A stretch of 64,000 bases of DNA, from the NCBI GenBank assembly GCA_930367205.1, contig OV884012.1, forward strand, positions 58,239,239 to 58,303,238, read 5' to 3'. Origin of the DNA: Acanthosoma haemorrhoidale (lineage: Eukaryota > Arthropoda > Insecta > Hemiptera > Acanthosomatidae). Below, piece after piece: positions 30,542 to 42,999 of this stretch (within the stretch, counting starts at the first letter, position 1; each line of letters opens with the position of its first letter). The position numbers were made by a program, and so were the translations under genes. The notes beneath the pieces were generated by a model, which worked only from the letters and a program-made list of their open reading frames with translations, was not told the DNA's origin and did no database searches.

Positions 30542-31189
30542 TAAGATCGCGATGTAAATATTTTATTTTGTAATAAAATTTTAGTGTAAAATTATATTTA
30601 TTAATCAGTATGGATTTATAAAATATACGCATGTTGAACCATTAGTTATCATCTGTTATCAACCTTCAATTACTTCAAAACAGGTTTGATAAGCTCGAAA
30701 CAGTTTAATATCATCGAGAAAATGGTCCTCTTTTATGTTCCAAGTAAACCAGCCCAAATACCGGCAGACATTAACAGTGCACAAGGAGTTGGAATATTGG
30801 AACTTCATAACGACATTGTCCTAAAATCTATTGTATCGAAAGATAAATTTTCATTTCTTCATATTAGCATCATATAGAATAAATAGTTTTTTGGTACTAC
30901 ATACATGCGTGAATCATTGTTTTTAACAATGAGTATCATAAAATCAAAGTAATGATCTTACAACTTACATATGAACGTATTGATGATCGCTTACGAGCAG
31001 GAATATCATATCTGTTTCACATATATAAAAAATAAATTATGTTTGGAATCAAATTTTGAAGTGAAATTGTGTGCATTATGCGCTGTAGTTGCCGTCACGA
31101 AATTAGAAGTTGAGACCCGCAATACACGTCACCTACATGGCAAGCACTGTTGCCACTCAGCGAACTACTTCTCTTCAATCCACGTGATC

Positions 31190-32240
31190 ATTTAACTTCG
31201 ATAATGTCAATCATTGAGCAATGAGCAAATCAGTGATTGGTCCACCGCCCAAGTAGCCCCTTCATCACAAGCGTCTAATTTCATGTTGGCGACAATAAGT
31301 CTAACTATCGATCTCCCTTTAAAACACAAATGGTCCCCGTCGCTCAATAGACGTTCTAAGATGTACGCGTGTTAAAAAAAAGGCTATGAACCACTGCCCC
31401 AGGTTGAAAATATTTCAATTTCAAAGAAAATTTTCAAACCGACTACCTAATTTTGAGCAACAGTGTGCGTCCATACCACTTATAAACTCTTGCTTTACTC
31501 ATGGTAGATTCACCAAAAGCTACTGTCAACATTTCAAAAACTTTATTTACATATATTTTGCATGTCAAAATTTAATACAAGTTATTTTATCCATTTTTTT
31601 CGAAACAAAAAATTGCCGAAAACACCAAAAACCTTAGCGACTGCTACTAACAGCTGCACATTTCAAGTTCAGATACATGTGTACCAACGTAAAAAAAAAA
31701 AAAAATTTACCTTCGAAAACCTCGTATGTAGGTATTTCATAAGGAGATGCAGAGGGTCTCCGAAGTATCAGTCGTTTGAAACTGAAATGTAAACGCGTCC
31801 TTTGTGCGGAGACAGTTGGGTTTGCTAAGGGCCACAAACATGGGAATATCTAAAGAAGACGTCTCCTCCCGATAGCCTGTCCTTCCATTTAACATCGGCA
31901 GCGGCCGAACGCACACAAATGTCCCTAATAGGAACAGACGGGGGAGGAAACGCACGGAGATCCCATTCTTACGCATCCCCGAGCACACGTTTTTGCGACG
32001 CCGTGCGCCAGATCCTGTCGAAACGAGTTCATTTGCTGTAGCTCGTTACAGGGGGCACAATACATCTGGAACAAGTGTCAATTTACCTAGGCACATAGTA
32101 GGCGGGGCACAAATTAGGCCCTCGCGGGCGCTATATCTCACGGTCTGACTTGCCAACTGAAGAAACTAGTACAGCTAATAGGCTGGTTAGAGTCAACCCA
32201 GCCAAGCCTCTAGATCTATAGCCATTCCATCTGGCTCCAA
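31190..32240. promoter_or_regulatory. GC-richer islands, candidate regulatory elements
   Basis: Two GC-richer blocks (31190-31330 and about 31790-32240) are separated by AT-rich sequence with a 15-A run. The first contains GTCAATCA at 31206-31213 (a PBC-type word on the minus strand) and CACGTG near 31182 (E-box). The second has CpG-rich stretches such as GACGCCGTGCGCCAGATCCT near 31998. Overlapping frames on both strands are short and mutually inconsistent, so I do not call a gene. Confidence 0.25.
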
Positions 32241-33654
32241 TAAAAACTTGCCTCGCTACTCGTCTGTCTCTCTTTTTCATGGAATAATTATGGTATTGAG
32301 TACTTTTCACACTAATTAGATGTGGTTACTTCACTTTTTTTACATAAAGAAGCAAAATCATCCAGGAATATAAAATTCTTCTTTATCGCCATTATTATCA
32401 GTTTCTATCATTTATTTGCTATTGTTTTCTTTAAGTTTTTATGTTATTCTATTGTTGCGGTCAGATAATATTTTTTTTTACTTTTAATTCAGGGATGGTT
32501 CAACTTATTTTTAATAGTTTGAAAATCATAAATCTTTTGTTTCTTGGAAAGATTAGTAATTTATTTTAATATATTTTGTTACAGGTTTCACCTTTCTTTT
32601 GTCTTTTTAATGAACTATTTTAGTGACCAAAATAGAAAATATTAATAAATAAAACGAACTTTCCGCATACATTTATGTAGAATATATATGCATATAACTT
32701 TACATTAGGTATTTAGCTTTTATTTTTTTAAATTAACTTTTAATAATTGTTTTTCTTTCCTCTTTTTAACTGCGTTGGCAACCAACAAAGGTTGGCACAA
32801 GTGAGATACCATCAGTATGAAAAATTCTTGGGGCTACTGTAGTGACTTCTAATAGACGCTCACCTGTGGAACGCCTATAACTTGACAGTGATGGTAATAA
32901 AAACCGTTGGAACCATACCGGCGTACATCTAGATGGGAAGCAGGCTGTTAGTAACCCTTTTTTTTTAAAGGATTATTACGTCCGAGAGATGAAAGATGGG
33001 AAAGAAGAAGTCCAGCCCGAGAAAATGGAGGTAGAAATATTTAGATGAAACCCAAAACAAAAATACGTTACCTCAGTGAGTGGGAAGAGGAGACAAGGGA
33101 GACGCCTGACCGTCTCCCACAGAGTTCAGTTTTGGTTATGAGAGAGAAAGACCTTTCTTTGTCAGTAATGGTTTTGGGAGCAGTCGGAAACAAGATTTCA
33201 CCAGAAGACATCGTCTGGTAAGATGATAAGCTGTGTTAATATTTAGTTTTTTAATGTAGTATGTATTCTTATTCACCATTTTAATTTTAATAAATCATTA
33301 ATTTTTATAATAAATTCAATTATGATCTCAATTATTGATACCCAACTAAACCTTCCATTAAACAAATATGAAATTTACATTTGAGAAATAATTTGATAAG
33401 AGACAGGCAGAATTTGGGTTAGAGCAATATTAAACAAATTTATTTTATTTTAAACTGCAATGCATTACGCTGAGTAGTCAAACTCGGCAGTTCAAAAGAG
33501 AGGCATACCACTCTAAATTCAATTCAATCTAATGTATTATTTTTTTTTGTTTAATCAGTAGTGGAAAGGTCACCAGAAAAAGTAAGTTAATAGAAGTATA
33601 TAATATGAACTACTATTTTATCTTTTCTTATGTACTAAATATTTTTTAATATTT
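32241..33654. other. Intergenic; unidentified GC-richer stretch near 32.8-33.2 kb
   Basis: Mostly AT-rich. The section at about 32760-33230 is less AT-rich and contains an inverted pair GGGAGACGCCTGACCGTCTCCC near 33097 (short stem-loop). It might be a LINE 5' UTR, but nothing recognisable is encoded. Confidence 0.35.
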
Positions 33655-33979
33655 TATCGGTAGCTCAAGAAGCGCCCCCGCCAGAAATTTGAGGTGTTCA
33701 GTATCTTTTTCTGATGCCTTTTGGAACAGAGAGCAGTCACAGGCACTGCCCACTCCTCGTCCGCAAGTTCCTCTCATCCCTCGCATTCCGTTCATCCCAG
33801 CAACCAGCGAACCCAATCCCATCCTCAACCACACATCTCGCATATTCCTCCACCTTCAAGCTCTTCAGATCTCACTGGTCTATTAACATCATTCCTTTCA
33901 GAGTTTAGAACACTAATTACCCCTCTCTTTTCTCTTCTTATCTTGTCACCTACTCATCCCCGTTAAACAAAACTCATAA
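33655..33979 (+). pseudogene. LINE ORF1 (gag-like) C-terminal remnant
   Basis: Proline- and serine-rich sequence at the end of a Jockey-type ORF1, present almost identically at about 59160-59420. The DNA shared by the two copies includes CAGAAATTTGAGG, GAACAGAGAGCAGTCACAGG and CACACATCTCGCATATTCCT. No zinc-knuckle motif is retained in this copy: it starts downstream of the knuckles kept at 58922-59093. Several frames are open, so the original frame is uncertain. It abuts the endonuclease frame below. Confidence 0.6.
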
Positions 33980-34675
33980 GTTGATCCTTCCGACTCCTTA
34001 TCCATTCCCCTTTGGAATGCGAATGGCGTTCGCACCCACACTAACGAACTGACAGCACTACTCCACGACAAAAACATCGACGTAGCTCTTATTACTGAAA
34101 CAAGGCTTACGAGTAAACGACCATTTACGGTTCGACAGTACCAGACTTATCGAACTGATCACCCAAATGGAAGAGTACATGCAGGTACCGCTGTCATTGT
34201 CCATAACTCCATATCCCATCACATAGTTCCTTTGGTAGCACACGATTTCCTTCAATCCACTGCAGTGTCAATCACCACCTTCACTTTTCCCCTTACTCTA
34301 GCACCAGTGTACTGCCCTCCCAATAAATCCATTGCTGATTCCCAATTCGTCTCCTTTCTAGACTCCATCGGACATCGTTTCCTTGTGGGTGGGGACTTTA
34401 ACGCAAAGCACCAACATCGGGTCTCAAGATCCACAAATACACGAGGACGTGCTTTGCTGTCAGCACTCGCACGGAAACATTGCTCCACGATCTCTCCTGA
34501 CACAGCCACCTATTGGCCATCAGATCACAGCCAAAATCCAGATCTCCTTGACTTCTTCTTCTACAATAGTTTAGGAACACTAAATTACTTACACTATATT
34601 GCACGCCATGACAACCTCTCCTCCGATCATAGCCCCTTGATCCTTACCATTTCCACAAATATTTCATGCACATAA
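33980..34675 (+). CDS. LINE APE-type endonuclease frame, fully open, no RT after it
   Basis: One uninterrupted frame of 231 codons from just after a stop at 33977-33979 to the stop ending at 34675. It covers the whole apurinic-endonuclease-like domain of Jockey-type ORF2. Motifs in order: WNANG near 34013 (catalytic Asn), ITETR near 34091 (Glu), VGGDFNAKH ending at 34411 (Asp, Asn), PDLLDFF near 34540, and SSDHSP near 34619 (Asp, His). All expected catalytic positions are present. In the family this domain nicks the target DNA to prime reverse transcription. There is no in-frame ATG, and sequence after the stop is AT-rich DNA with no RT. So it is either a relatively young 3'-truncated copy or, less likely, an element kept without RT. 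Relatives at 51400-51960 (minus) and 59400-59800 (plus) are damaged and also lack RT. Confidence 0.8.
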   Translation, partial: VDPSDSLSIPLWNANGVRTHTNELTALLHDKNIDVALITETRLTSKRPFTVRQYQTYRTDHPNGRVHAGTAVIVHNSISHHIVPLVAHDFLQSTAVSITTFTFPLTLAPVYCPPNKSIADSQFVSFLDSIGHRFLVGGDFNAKHQHRVSRSTNTRGRALLSALARKHCSTISPDTATYWPSDHSQNPDLLDFFFYNSLGTLNYLHYIARHDNLSSDHSPLILTISTNISCT

Positions 34676-34679
34676 AAAT

Positions 34680-36020
34680 TGTAACCATAATTTTCAAACC
34701 CATTTTCTATTTTTATATCATTATGTCTCAATATACACATAATGTTTTCCTTTATTTTAGTACTGGTCGGAGGTATCTCAATTAAATACGATTCGCCACT
34801 ACCCCCAACATTCGTTAAAATAATTTAACCAATGGAAATTAATATAATGTGCTGATTAGATATTGGCTTAAAAAAAATAAGAGTAAAGAAAATGAAATTA
34901 AACGTAAAAAAAAATCCGATCCCTTTGGTTAACTTTTCGATTTCTTAATCCAGGGTTATCTAAGATTTTAAGTTCTGATTTATTTTCCCTATGGTTAAGG
35001 AATCATATTCCAACAGTTAATGAGTTACGAGACCATAATTGAAATGGTTTATATAATATGACTTGTCGATTTCTATAGGTTTTTTCATGTTAAAGATTTA
35101 GCTTTTTACGATTATTTTTTTGAAAGAGAGATTTTCAGAGATCGATAAGGAGGATAAATGAATGCTCCATTTGCTGTGTTCAACTGTAAGGTCCCTGAAA
35201 ATGGCCGCTTGAGAGAAGAGAAACCGGCAGAGGTTATCTGCAAGCTGTGCCCTATCGCCGCACCGATGACCGCTCCAGATAATTCATCACTGATCGATGA
35301 CAGTGCCTTAGTTTAGATTGGTTCTGTCAACCGTAACCGCTTACAATCATTTAACAGCTCATGAAAAATTGAAGGAACCCATGGTGATTTTGACAGCTCA
35401 GGTCCATTAGTAAACAAGTGGCTACCCGTATCAAGTCAATTAATGTAGAGTTTGTAGATTTTTTATTATTATGCTACCGCATATGGGTGTCGGGACCACT
35501 ACCGAGGGGGGACTTTACTGACCCAACCCGGTAGTGGAGAAAGAAATAATAACCGGAATAAACCAGACTGAGCCGCTGGGGAGGTTGTGGTGCCACAGAA
35601 GACGTAGTCTACGTGGAAGGAGTTGAAGGAGGAAAATGAACAAGAAAGTCATGGTTCCATCAAGCAGCAGTGCATCTGAAGTGACCAGTTTAAAGGTGAG
35701 CCGATAAGACTTGCCCGAACTCCCTGCCCCCTCAACCCCTATTTATTTATTTATTAAGAACTCAATATAAATCAAATAATACATATTGATCTGAAATGGG
35801 CTCCTTATTCTGCAATGCCCACATGCATTTCAAGCAGTTTTATAAAACTAGTAAAAATCTGATTACTGTTAAGAGAACTGAACAATGCAAACCGGACCAG
35901 GTGATGAAGCTCATTTTCAAATTACAGAAAAGGAGACCTAAATCGGCTAACTTACAAACTAACTTAAACCTATAGTGTCCCAACTTACACAGCCTGCTGC
36001 TATAGATGAGGGTTCGGAGG
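34680..36020. other. Intergenic; possible LINE 5' region at 35.46-35.72 kb
   Basis: AT-rich to about 35120. The part from 35460 to 35720 is GC-richer with a clear inverted pair (ACTACCGAGGGG...CCCGGTAGT near 35498-35535). ATG at 35637 (MNKKVMVPSSSSASEVTSLK) is followed after a few codons by a stop. This may be the 5' UTR and ORF1 start of a Jockey-type LINE. A GGTGAG donor-like site at about 35695 (AAAG|GTGAGC) offers an exon reading. Neither is proven. Confidence 0.3.
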
Positions 36021-37050
36021 TTATATCAAGGAGGGTAATCTTGTTGAACATGGTGTTTTTTGGGATTGCAGTGAGTCAAAGAATTTGATATGTCCACGGT
36101 GAATGAACTCATCCACCGAAGACAACTCAACGTCTTCGTCCAGTTCACGATTTCTTCACTGCTGGATGAACTATGTCAGACCAGTTTCATGAGTATCCCG
36201 TTTTGAAATCGGACTTACATTGCTTTCGCTTCCATCAGGTGGTTAAAAGCAGTGCACCGTTCAGTAGAGACTGAGTGTACTCTTGCATATAATCATTTTG
36301 AGGCTCAGATATTGGGGGATGCCAGCTAGCTTGTAAACCGGTAAGACTTCATGTGAAATTCCCCAAAAAATTAAGGTGTCAGTCCATGATTATGCCATAC
36401 TGTTTGCGGTATGATTTGTGCCCGTTCCTATAGTGTAGGAGGAAGGCAGAGGTTTCTTTCCCTTCTAAAAGGAGAATATTACCCGGTTGGTCTTACCGGC
36501 GTACAGTGAACGCCGATATTGAGTTTCTCCAATATTGCTGATTTCATTACAAGCTGATTAGGCCTGTCGAAGAGTTTACTTGGCGTACATGCTACTGTAC
36601 ACCACGATGCCGTCGGTGAAACCAGCAACTCTAGCATTCTTCCCAATTCATTAACTCCTTGGCTTGAAGGTCAATAGTCCTCTACAATTATTGCACAAGG
36701 CAATAAGTTTCAGAATGTGGTCTGGTGGTGGCTGTACATTGACTCTACAGCCGCCGAGCTGAACTTCGGGAAGACATTGTCATCGGTGTTGATCACTTCA
36801 GTAATGTAAGACAGCTGACCATCCTCTTCTTTATGTTAAATATACAACCGATACAACTCCCAGTCGGCACGACAGTAGCAGTAGTCTGTGGGGTGAGGGG
36901 TCAGCAATTTACCGTCCATCGCATACAGTACTGGCCTGTGGTCCGACATCAGAAAATTCAGTGTGGTGCAATTCGTGACTCGATGTGGTTGCCTTGTCAC
37001 AAGGAGGAAGAGGATTTTACTATTCGTCAAAATATTTCAATGGCTGATAT
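36020..37050 (-). mobile_element. Eroded LINE on the minus strand: endonuclease end to ORF2 C-terminus
   Basis: From 37050 downward the minus strand reads TNCTTLNFLMSDHRPVLYAM, which contains the SDHRPV motif that closes APE-type endonuclease domains, then WELYRLYI, resembling the linker after the endonuclease. Near 36100 the same strand reads VDEFIHRGHIKFFDSLQSQK, the C-terminal block also found at 8600-8885 and 4849-5076. The intervening 600-700 bases are too short for a full RT and give no catalytic block, so the copy is internally deleted as well as mutated. Most of the detail between is unreadable by eye. Confidence 0.6.
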
Positions 37051-40000
37051 TGGCGAACTTTTAGTCTGGTCACATCAATTCATATATCTTCTACAAATAA
37101 GTGGTTTTAACAATAAATCGCCCTCTACAGAATTACATTCGGAAAAAAACAATTACGGATCTTGACAGACACACGCATTTAACTGTGTAATTTTTCAATA
37201 AGAATAAAATAAGTATCATAAACTTTGTACCATTGTAAAAATGGTAGGTTTTTTTTAAAGGTAATGACAATTAAAAACTATTAAAATCGGTACATTAAAT
37301 ACTTGATTTCATTTATGATTCTCAAAACTTAAGTTTAAGGACGTCTTGTTTCATTGCCTACTTAAACGATCCCCTAACCAAAGGGAATAGCATCACAACT
37401 TAAAATCTTGAACAGGTTCCGAGCAGCAACTCGCTAAAGCTTATTAGTCCGATAAAGGTGTGTAAGTTAATAACACGATGAGATCTACTTTTTGTTTGAT
37501 TTTTTTTCGCATACTTCCTCTCATTATATGTTGAACATGCAGCATATCAGGGTATTTCTTAATATACAAAAAATTTCAGTTCGATTGTATCATTTGTATG
37601 GCTTGTGTTATGGAATACTAGCTCGGACAATACTAAATTCACAATTTCTGTTGTTGGTCATCGAAACTATATTTTGCAGTATATTTTTTAAAAATTAATC
37701 TTTCTTTGCATTAATATGCCTTTAACCATGGAAAAAATCTTAAATAGCTTCTAAACTACCGATGAAAAAATCTTAAAAGTTTGGTCAAACTGGGCTTTAC
37801 TAGCAATTGTGCACATTACATTTATGGTTTAATTGTTGTTATGGAACAGTTTCCAACATACCTTGTAATACATTGTAACTGGTGGTTCATTACGAACTTG
37901 TACTTTTAGCATGATCCCAACAAAAGTCGGCTTGGCATAAAGTATTGATTAATGTGCAATTAGCAACCGCCAGCAGTGTCTGATTTCCATGTGCTTTGGC
38001 AATTTCTGTACCTAGAGTGAACCGTATGGGACTGATCTTGATTATTCGAGGAGATAACAGAGGGCGAAACCCAGCAAATATCCAAGAAAATGAAGGCAAA
38101 ATCTACTAAGAGACAAGCAAACCTACTTCAGATCGAATCAAGATATCATGGTGCTTGAAGAACAAAACCCAATAAAACAACAACTTTCACGAAGAAGTTG
38201 GAATCTACTATATTCTGACAGAATACATGAAATTTGATGCTATTCGAATCATCAACGACCCCATATACGACTGATAGTATACCATTTGTCCAATTTAATA
38301 TTTATTTTATTTCTATGATAATCGCTAATAGCTTGTTGGTTGGATGAGGGTTAGCAACCCAATTAATATTCACCAACCCCCATTATATTTTAAATAAAGT
38401 CTTTCTCTTTCTACACTAACAGGAAACATGAGAACAAAAACCAAGGAGTAGTAGGACACGATTTTGTGATTCACGTGTTATTTTTAGTAGTTTTCGTGCT
38501 ATAACGAAGACCCACTTGCCCCTCAAGAGATAACATTTCTGCTGAGCGGTGATCTTGTACAAGAATGTGGATAGCAGGTGTAGAAAGAGCATAACCGATC
38601 AGAAATGAGAGGTTGCGAAGGGGGAGAGGGGAGCAGTGTTTGAGTATGGTCCGGCTGATGTGTGTGATTATGAGCTGACCCTGCGACCTGCCAGGTGCCG
38701 GCTCCTGCTCCAGGCTACCAACCACTGGGAATGATAAACCTTCCGGCAGACGTACGTACGCTCCTTCAATAGTAGCAATTTATGATAACTTTGGTGAAAC
38801 CTTCCAGCGGACTGTCTGCAGGTTGCAGTCATTAACTTCAATCTTCCTCGGGCTTGATTTCATTTTCTAACGGGTTCTTACACCCATCCTCACATCGAAA
38901 TAGGCTATCGTGTTCACAAATGTTCGGATAATATGCTAGCTTCTTTGTATCTGACTAGTTCTCTTATACGAACTATGAAAAGAGCGCGTGCGTGTTTGCA
39001 TTAGACAGTGCAGCACTTTTGAAGAGTTGAAGAACACCTTTCAGCCGTGAGGACCGTTAGTCTGGCTGGTATTTCTATATAATGTATATTATATTTGTAT
39101 ATTATATTGCACTAAGAAAGGATGAAACGTCTGTTATGCTATCATAAATTTTCTCTCCAAAATTAATTTACATTGTAATATTTGGCATTGTACCCAACAT
39201 ATTACTTAATTTAGTTAATTACAATGAACGTTTTTTTAATGATCTGACCCAAATTTTTGATAGTAACCCTGTAACACTCATATGGGAATACTCCGTTACC
39301 CTTTGGCCGATGCCTTGGTTGTGGGGCATCAATGGTCATAGAGCGTGTAAGCTCAAAGATACTATGTGGTTTTGGACTTTCCCAGGTGTATGATAGTGTG
39401 AACATTGGTGGATTGTACTGACGTATCTAAGTTAGATGCTCAACATGGGTTTATTCCACATCCTTCGATCATCATAGCATGCATGACGTGCGTTGCCTCC
39501 TGGGTTTGGGGTGGACTGGGCACTTCTCTCGTCCTTGTGCTCGTATGTGAGCTTGGGCTCGCATCGTTGGGCTCCGGTAAACGGAGTAGGAGGCGGGAGG
39601 GTTTCACGAATGAATCAAGTTTCAAATTTGTATTGTTAAAATCAATACCAAAGAATTTAAGAAGGGAGAATCTGACAAGTGAAGACATACGCCAGAAATT
39701 AGAAACTGGAGACACCATTGATGGCTCCAGGCAGAAACTGCAGGCGGTCCCAGGGAAGAGTAGATTAAGAATGTGAAGAGGAGATGATGTCAAGTGAAAT
39801 CGGAGAAACCCCTTGGAAAAAATGATCTTTAAAGTGAACAATGTCGTTTGTAAGTGGAAATAAATAAATATACTATAAAGAAAACTTTATGAAAAAGCAA
39901 AACTGATGAAATTAATGACGCTTCGATCAACTACTTTTTGTATCATTTACCCCTTATGGTTATGAAGTTTACAAAAAGATCTTTTTTTTTTCTTTCAAAA

Positions 40001-40090
40001 TTCAAGAACCTTAAACCAATAACAGAGAAAGACCTCAGAATTAGATAATAAATCAAAAGTAAAATTGAGTGATTATCCCAGCCTTCGCTG
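37051..40090. other. Intergenic, unassigned frames only
   Basis: AT-rich with a GC-richer part at about 38490-38760 and another at 39260-39780. The latter holds overlapping open frames on both strands (plus 39405-39776, 123 residues; minus 39440-39841, 133 residues). The plus product ends in lysine- and arginine-rich segments (FKFVLLKSIPKNLRRENLTS) that could be decayed LINE ORF1, but no motif confirms it. An AATAAA near 38392 may mark a retroposed 3' end. Confidence 0.35.
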
Positions 40091-40099
40091 CGATGGCTA

Positions 40100-40360
40100 T
40101 CGGTCAGTTCTACTTTCATAATTTTAGTATTTGTTGTGGGTCACGAACCGGGCCGAAGACCTTGTTTACACTTGGACGATGTTACAATAGGGATCGAGAT
40201 AACAGATGTTCGATAGAGACCTAGTTCTGAGTTACATTTGCATCCGATGGCGATCTAAGAGCTAGGTGAGATTATCTGGTGGCGCCCCGAGCCATAGCTC
40301 CATCAACTGTTACCGGGCACCGGTATCTGTGCCCAAAGAACCACGGGAATATGCTGATGA
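40100..40360. promoter_or_regulatory. GC-richer island, candidate regulatory element
   Basis: About 260 bases with raised GC (for example GGTGGCGCCCCGAGCCATAG near 40281), ending in GCTGATGATTAGCATAAT near 40352, which carries a TGATTAGC-like homeodomain word. No coding frame is credible. The call is by composition only. Confidence 0.2.
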
Positions 40361-41936
40361 TTAGCATAATACATCTGAGCTTTTCGCAACAATCTTAAGC
40401 CATTGTCTTTCCAATTCTTCAAGGACCTTCAGGAAGAGAGTTTCTCAAGAGTCTCAAACAATAAGGAGACAAATCTATTACCATCCAAATGAGTTTCGGG
40501 ATTTATAATAATGATTGATACTAAACGTGGGCAGTGGAATATGTTTTCATTAATTTTGGTTTGTCTAGATGCTTCTTATTAACATATTCCGCTGTTATAG
40601 TTATCATCATTAACGGTAACGGAGTGTATAGGCCTTTTCAAATTATTCAACGGCTATAAAAAAAATTCTCTATTGTACAAAGAGTCGTTAACACGTTGAA
40701 TGAATGATTTAAGGACAAGGCTTTTGGCTAAAACATGTTACCTATCAACCACGTCGACGGGAAGTAAGTGAATTCGTAGGCACAGATTTTACGATCACAA
40801 TGTATCTGATATGTGATAGATGGTAATCTGATAATATACCTAACCTGCCATAACATGCGGTGGATGAGAGCGAGAAAACAAACTTATTCTTTTCTAACGA
40901 AATTATATATTTTTAAATATATATAAACAAGAAGGAGAACCTTGAGGATGTATACCATACTCAGCATAGCTGTAAATATTTATTTATTAATTATCATTAA
41001 TACATGTGCAAGGGGGGGGGGGAGTTATATCAGTGTCTTCAAAATTGAATAAAAATCAGGAGAAAAATAAAGTAGAACCGTTTATCGTAAAAAGCTTCTT
41101 AGTTTCAATTTAAAAATAGCTGAAGAGACCGTCCGACTTTATTATGTTTTTCAGCCCAATTCCGGATTGTTTCGGCATATACATTTGAAACATCAGAACG
41201 ATTTTGGTGGCTTCTTTAACCTATCTATCTTTGTTCACAGATGTAGACACTAAACGTTTCCCCTGGCCGTTTCTAAGTAAAGCCTCTCCCCCGATATTTT
41301 AACGGGAGCTCCACTAAACGATTTTTTCCCTTCTTCTTCTTACTATTCCATGATTGTTGTTGATCTTAGAAGACTAATTGGTTAGAACATTACCTTCTTA
41401 TCCATACTCATCCCATGTTCTTGACCCAGCTGCAGTTCATTACAGCAAAATTATATACAGTCAAACTTTGCTGACATATTACAAATTTTAACTTAATCAA
41501 CATTTGATATGGTAAGAATATGCTCCTTACTTCTCAAGAGGGGGCAATATTCAATTGCTCCCATCACAACTGACACCCAAAGCGGAAAAGTCGCGAGTAG
41601 GCAGGATAATCGAGCATTATAGAGCCCCTCCCTTATATTCGTTAAAGCCTTTGAAGGGAAGGTATAATGCTTACCCACACTTCATTTGCGTGCAGGACTT
41701 TGACGTATATATGCATCGCATCAAGGACTTTATTTATTTCTCTTTGAGTGGACTCTTGTGCTCCATGGGAGCTTGATGGCACCGCTTAGAATGAGTCAAA
41801 ATTGTCATGCATTCTTTGACAACATAGTCATAAATATTCCATGCTAACCTTTTGACTTAAATAACTCAATTCAATATGCATACCTGTCACACAATTCATA
41901 ATAAACAATAGTTAGCTTGGAAACTCAAGGAAAACA

Positions 41937-42030
41937 TTTTTTTTTTTTTATGTTGGGATTTAATCCTGCTATTGGCGGTTTTGCCAACGCTCTGCTGGTA
42001 TAATCACCATTAGCCTACACATATATTCAA
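41937..42030 (-). repeat. Possible retroposon 3' tail (poly-A on minus strand)
   Basis: A T13 run at 41937-41949 is followed on the plus strand by ATGTTGGGATTTAATCCTGC, which on the minus strand gives a unique sequence ending in poly-A. This resembles a LINE or SINE 3' end, but no AATAAA, family match or target-site duplication was established. Confidence 0.3.
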
Positions 42031-42486
42031 TCACGTATTTACCCCTCATGTTCCATTGAGGTCAATGAATTATCAAATACAACTATTTATAATAAATAAA
42101 GCTGTGGTATCCAAACACAGGTCTGGAGCCAATCAGCGATGTGGATAAAAACCATTATTCCTACCAATATTTAATACAACAGCACTGTTTACATACTTGT
42201 TGGACTGTTCATGGAGATGCTCTGTGAGACCTGAAGTGGCAAAGCCCTAAAGATGCCAGGACCCCGTCCCACAAGCACTCTCCACATCAGAAGAATTTAC
42301 TGTACTTTTATAATTCTCTTTCCTAGGAAAGGAGAAAAATTATTTCGAATGAAAACAGGGACAAATATAAGAAATAAAATGACGTTAAACGTAAACTTTA
42401 ATATTAGTATATGTCAGTAAAACTAATATTATTAAGAGTAAGAGAAAAATAATGAATTATAAAATAAAAAGCTGGAATGAGTATTA

Positions 42487-42990
42487 ATTACATATTTTGA
42501 AGTATTTTTTGGGAACCTAATAAGTGGATTGCTGACATTATTTCTTCTGAATTGCCAGGTGGTTCAGAAAGATAAAAGAAGCCACATGATCGCCACCCCA
42601 TTTCATAATCAGAACATTCAGCCAAAGTAAGCTCAGATCCACAGCACCCACAGCTAGGACGGGTTTCAATAGCAATTATATAGTCATGGGTCAGTCTGGT
42701 ATAGCCAATCCTTAGACGAGCCAGCACGACTTCCTGCCTTCTGTTGAGCTTGTAGAATGGATCTTAAGCTTCAATCTGAGGTTTAATCTCTCTTCAGTTA
42801 TTATTGGTAACTAAGCTCGGCTTGTTTTGCCAGAAATTCCATATTGCCAATTTAAAATTATGAATTGCACCACGTCTAAGGACCATCTCAAAACGTTCAC
42901 CTTCGGAAACAGCCGTCCTGCTAAGAACATTCATCTGTGGCTTACGAAAGAGCAGCTAAAAATAAAGTCGTATTGGATGTACTTGGGTTT
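42487..42990 (-). mobile_element. LINE ORF2 C-terminal fragment (after RNase H region)
   Basis: The minus strand reads LFRKPQMNVLSRTAVSEGER near 42960, then LNRRQEVVLARLRIGYTRLT, SCGCCGSELTLAECSDY and a stop. LARLRIG.TRLTH followed by a C..C cluster and LT..H/AEC is the characteristic end of RNase-H-bearing Jockey-type and related LINE polyproteins. Upstream stops (NNN*REIKPQ) show it is a pseudogene. No RT domain is nearby. Confidence 0.75.
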
Positions 42991-42999
42991 GTAGGAACA

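Noticed and set aside
39405..39841. Overlapping open frames on both strands (123 and 133 residues)
   Set aside because: Mutually exclusive readings without recognisable motifs. At most a decayed LINE ORF1.
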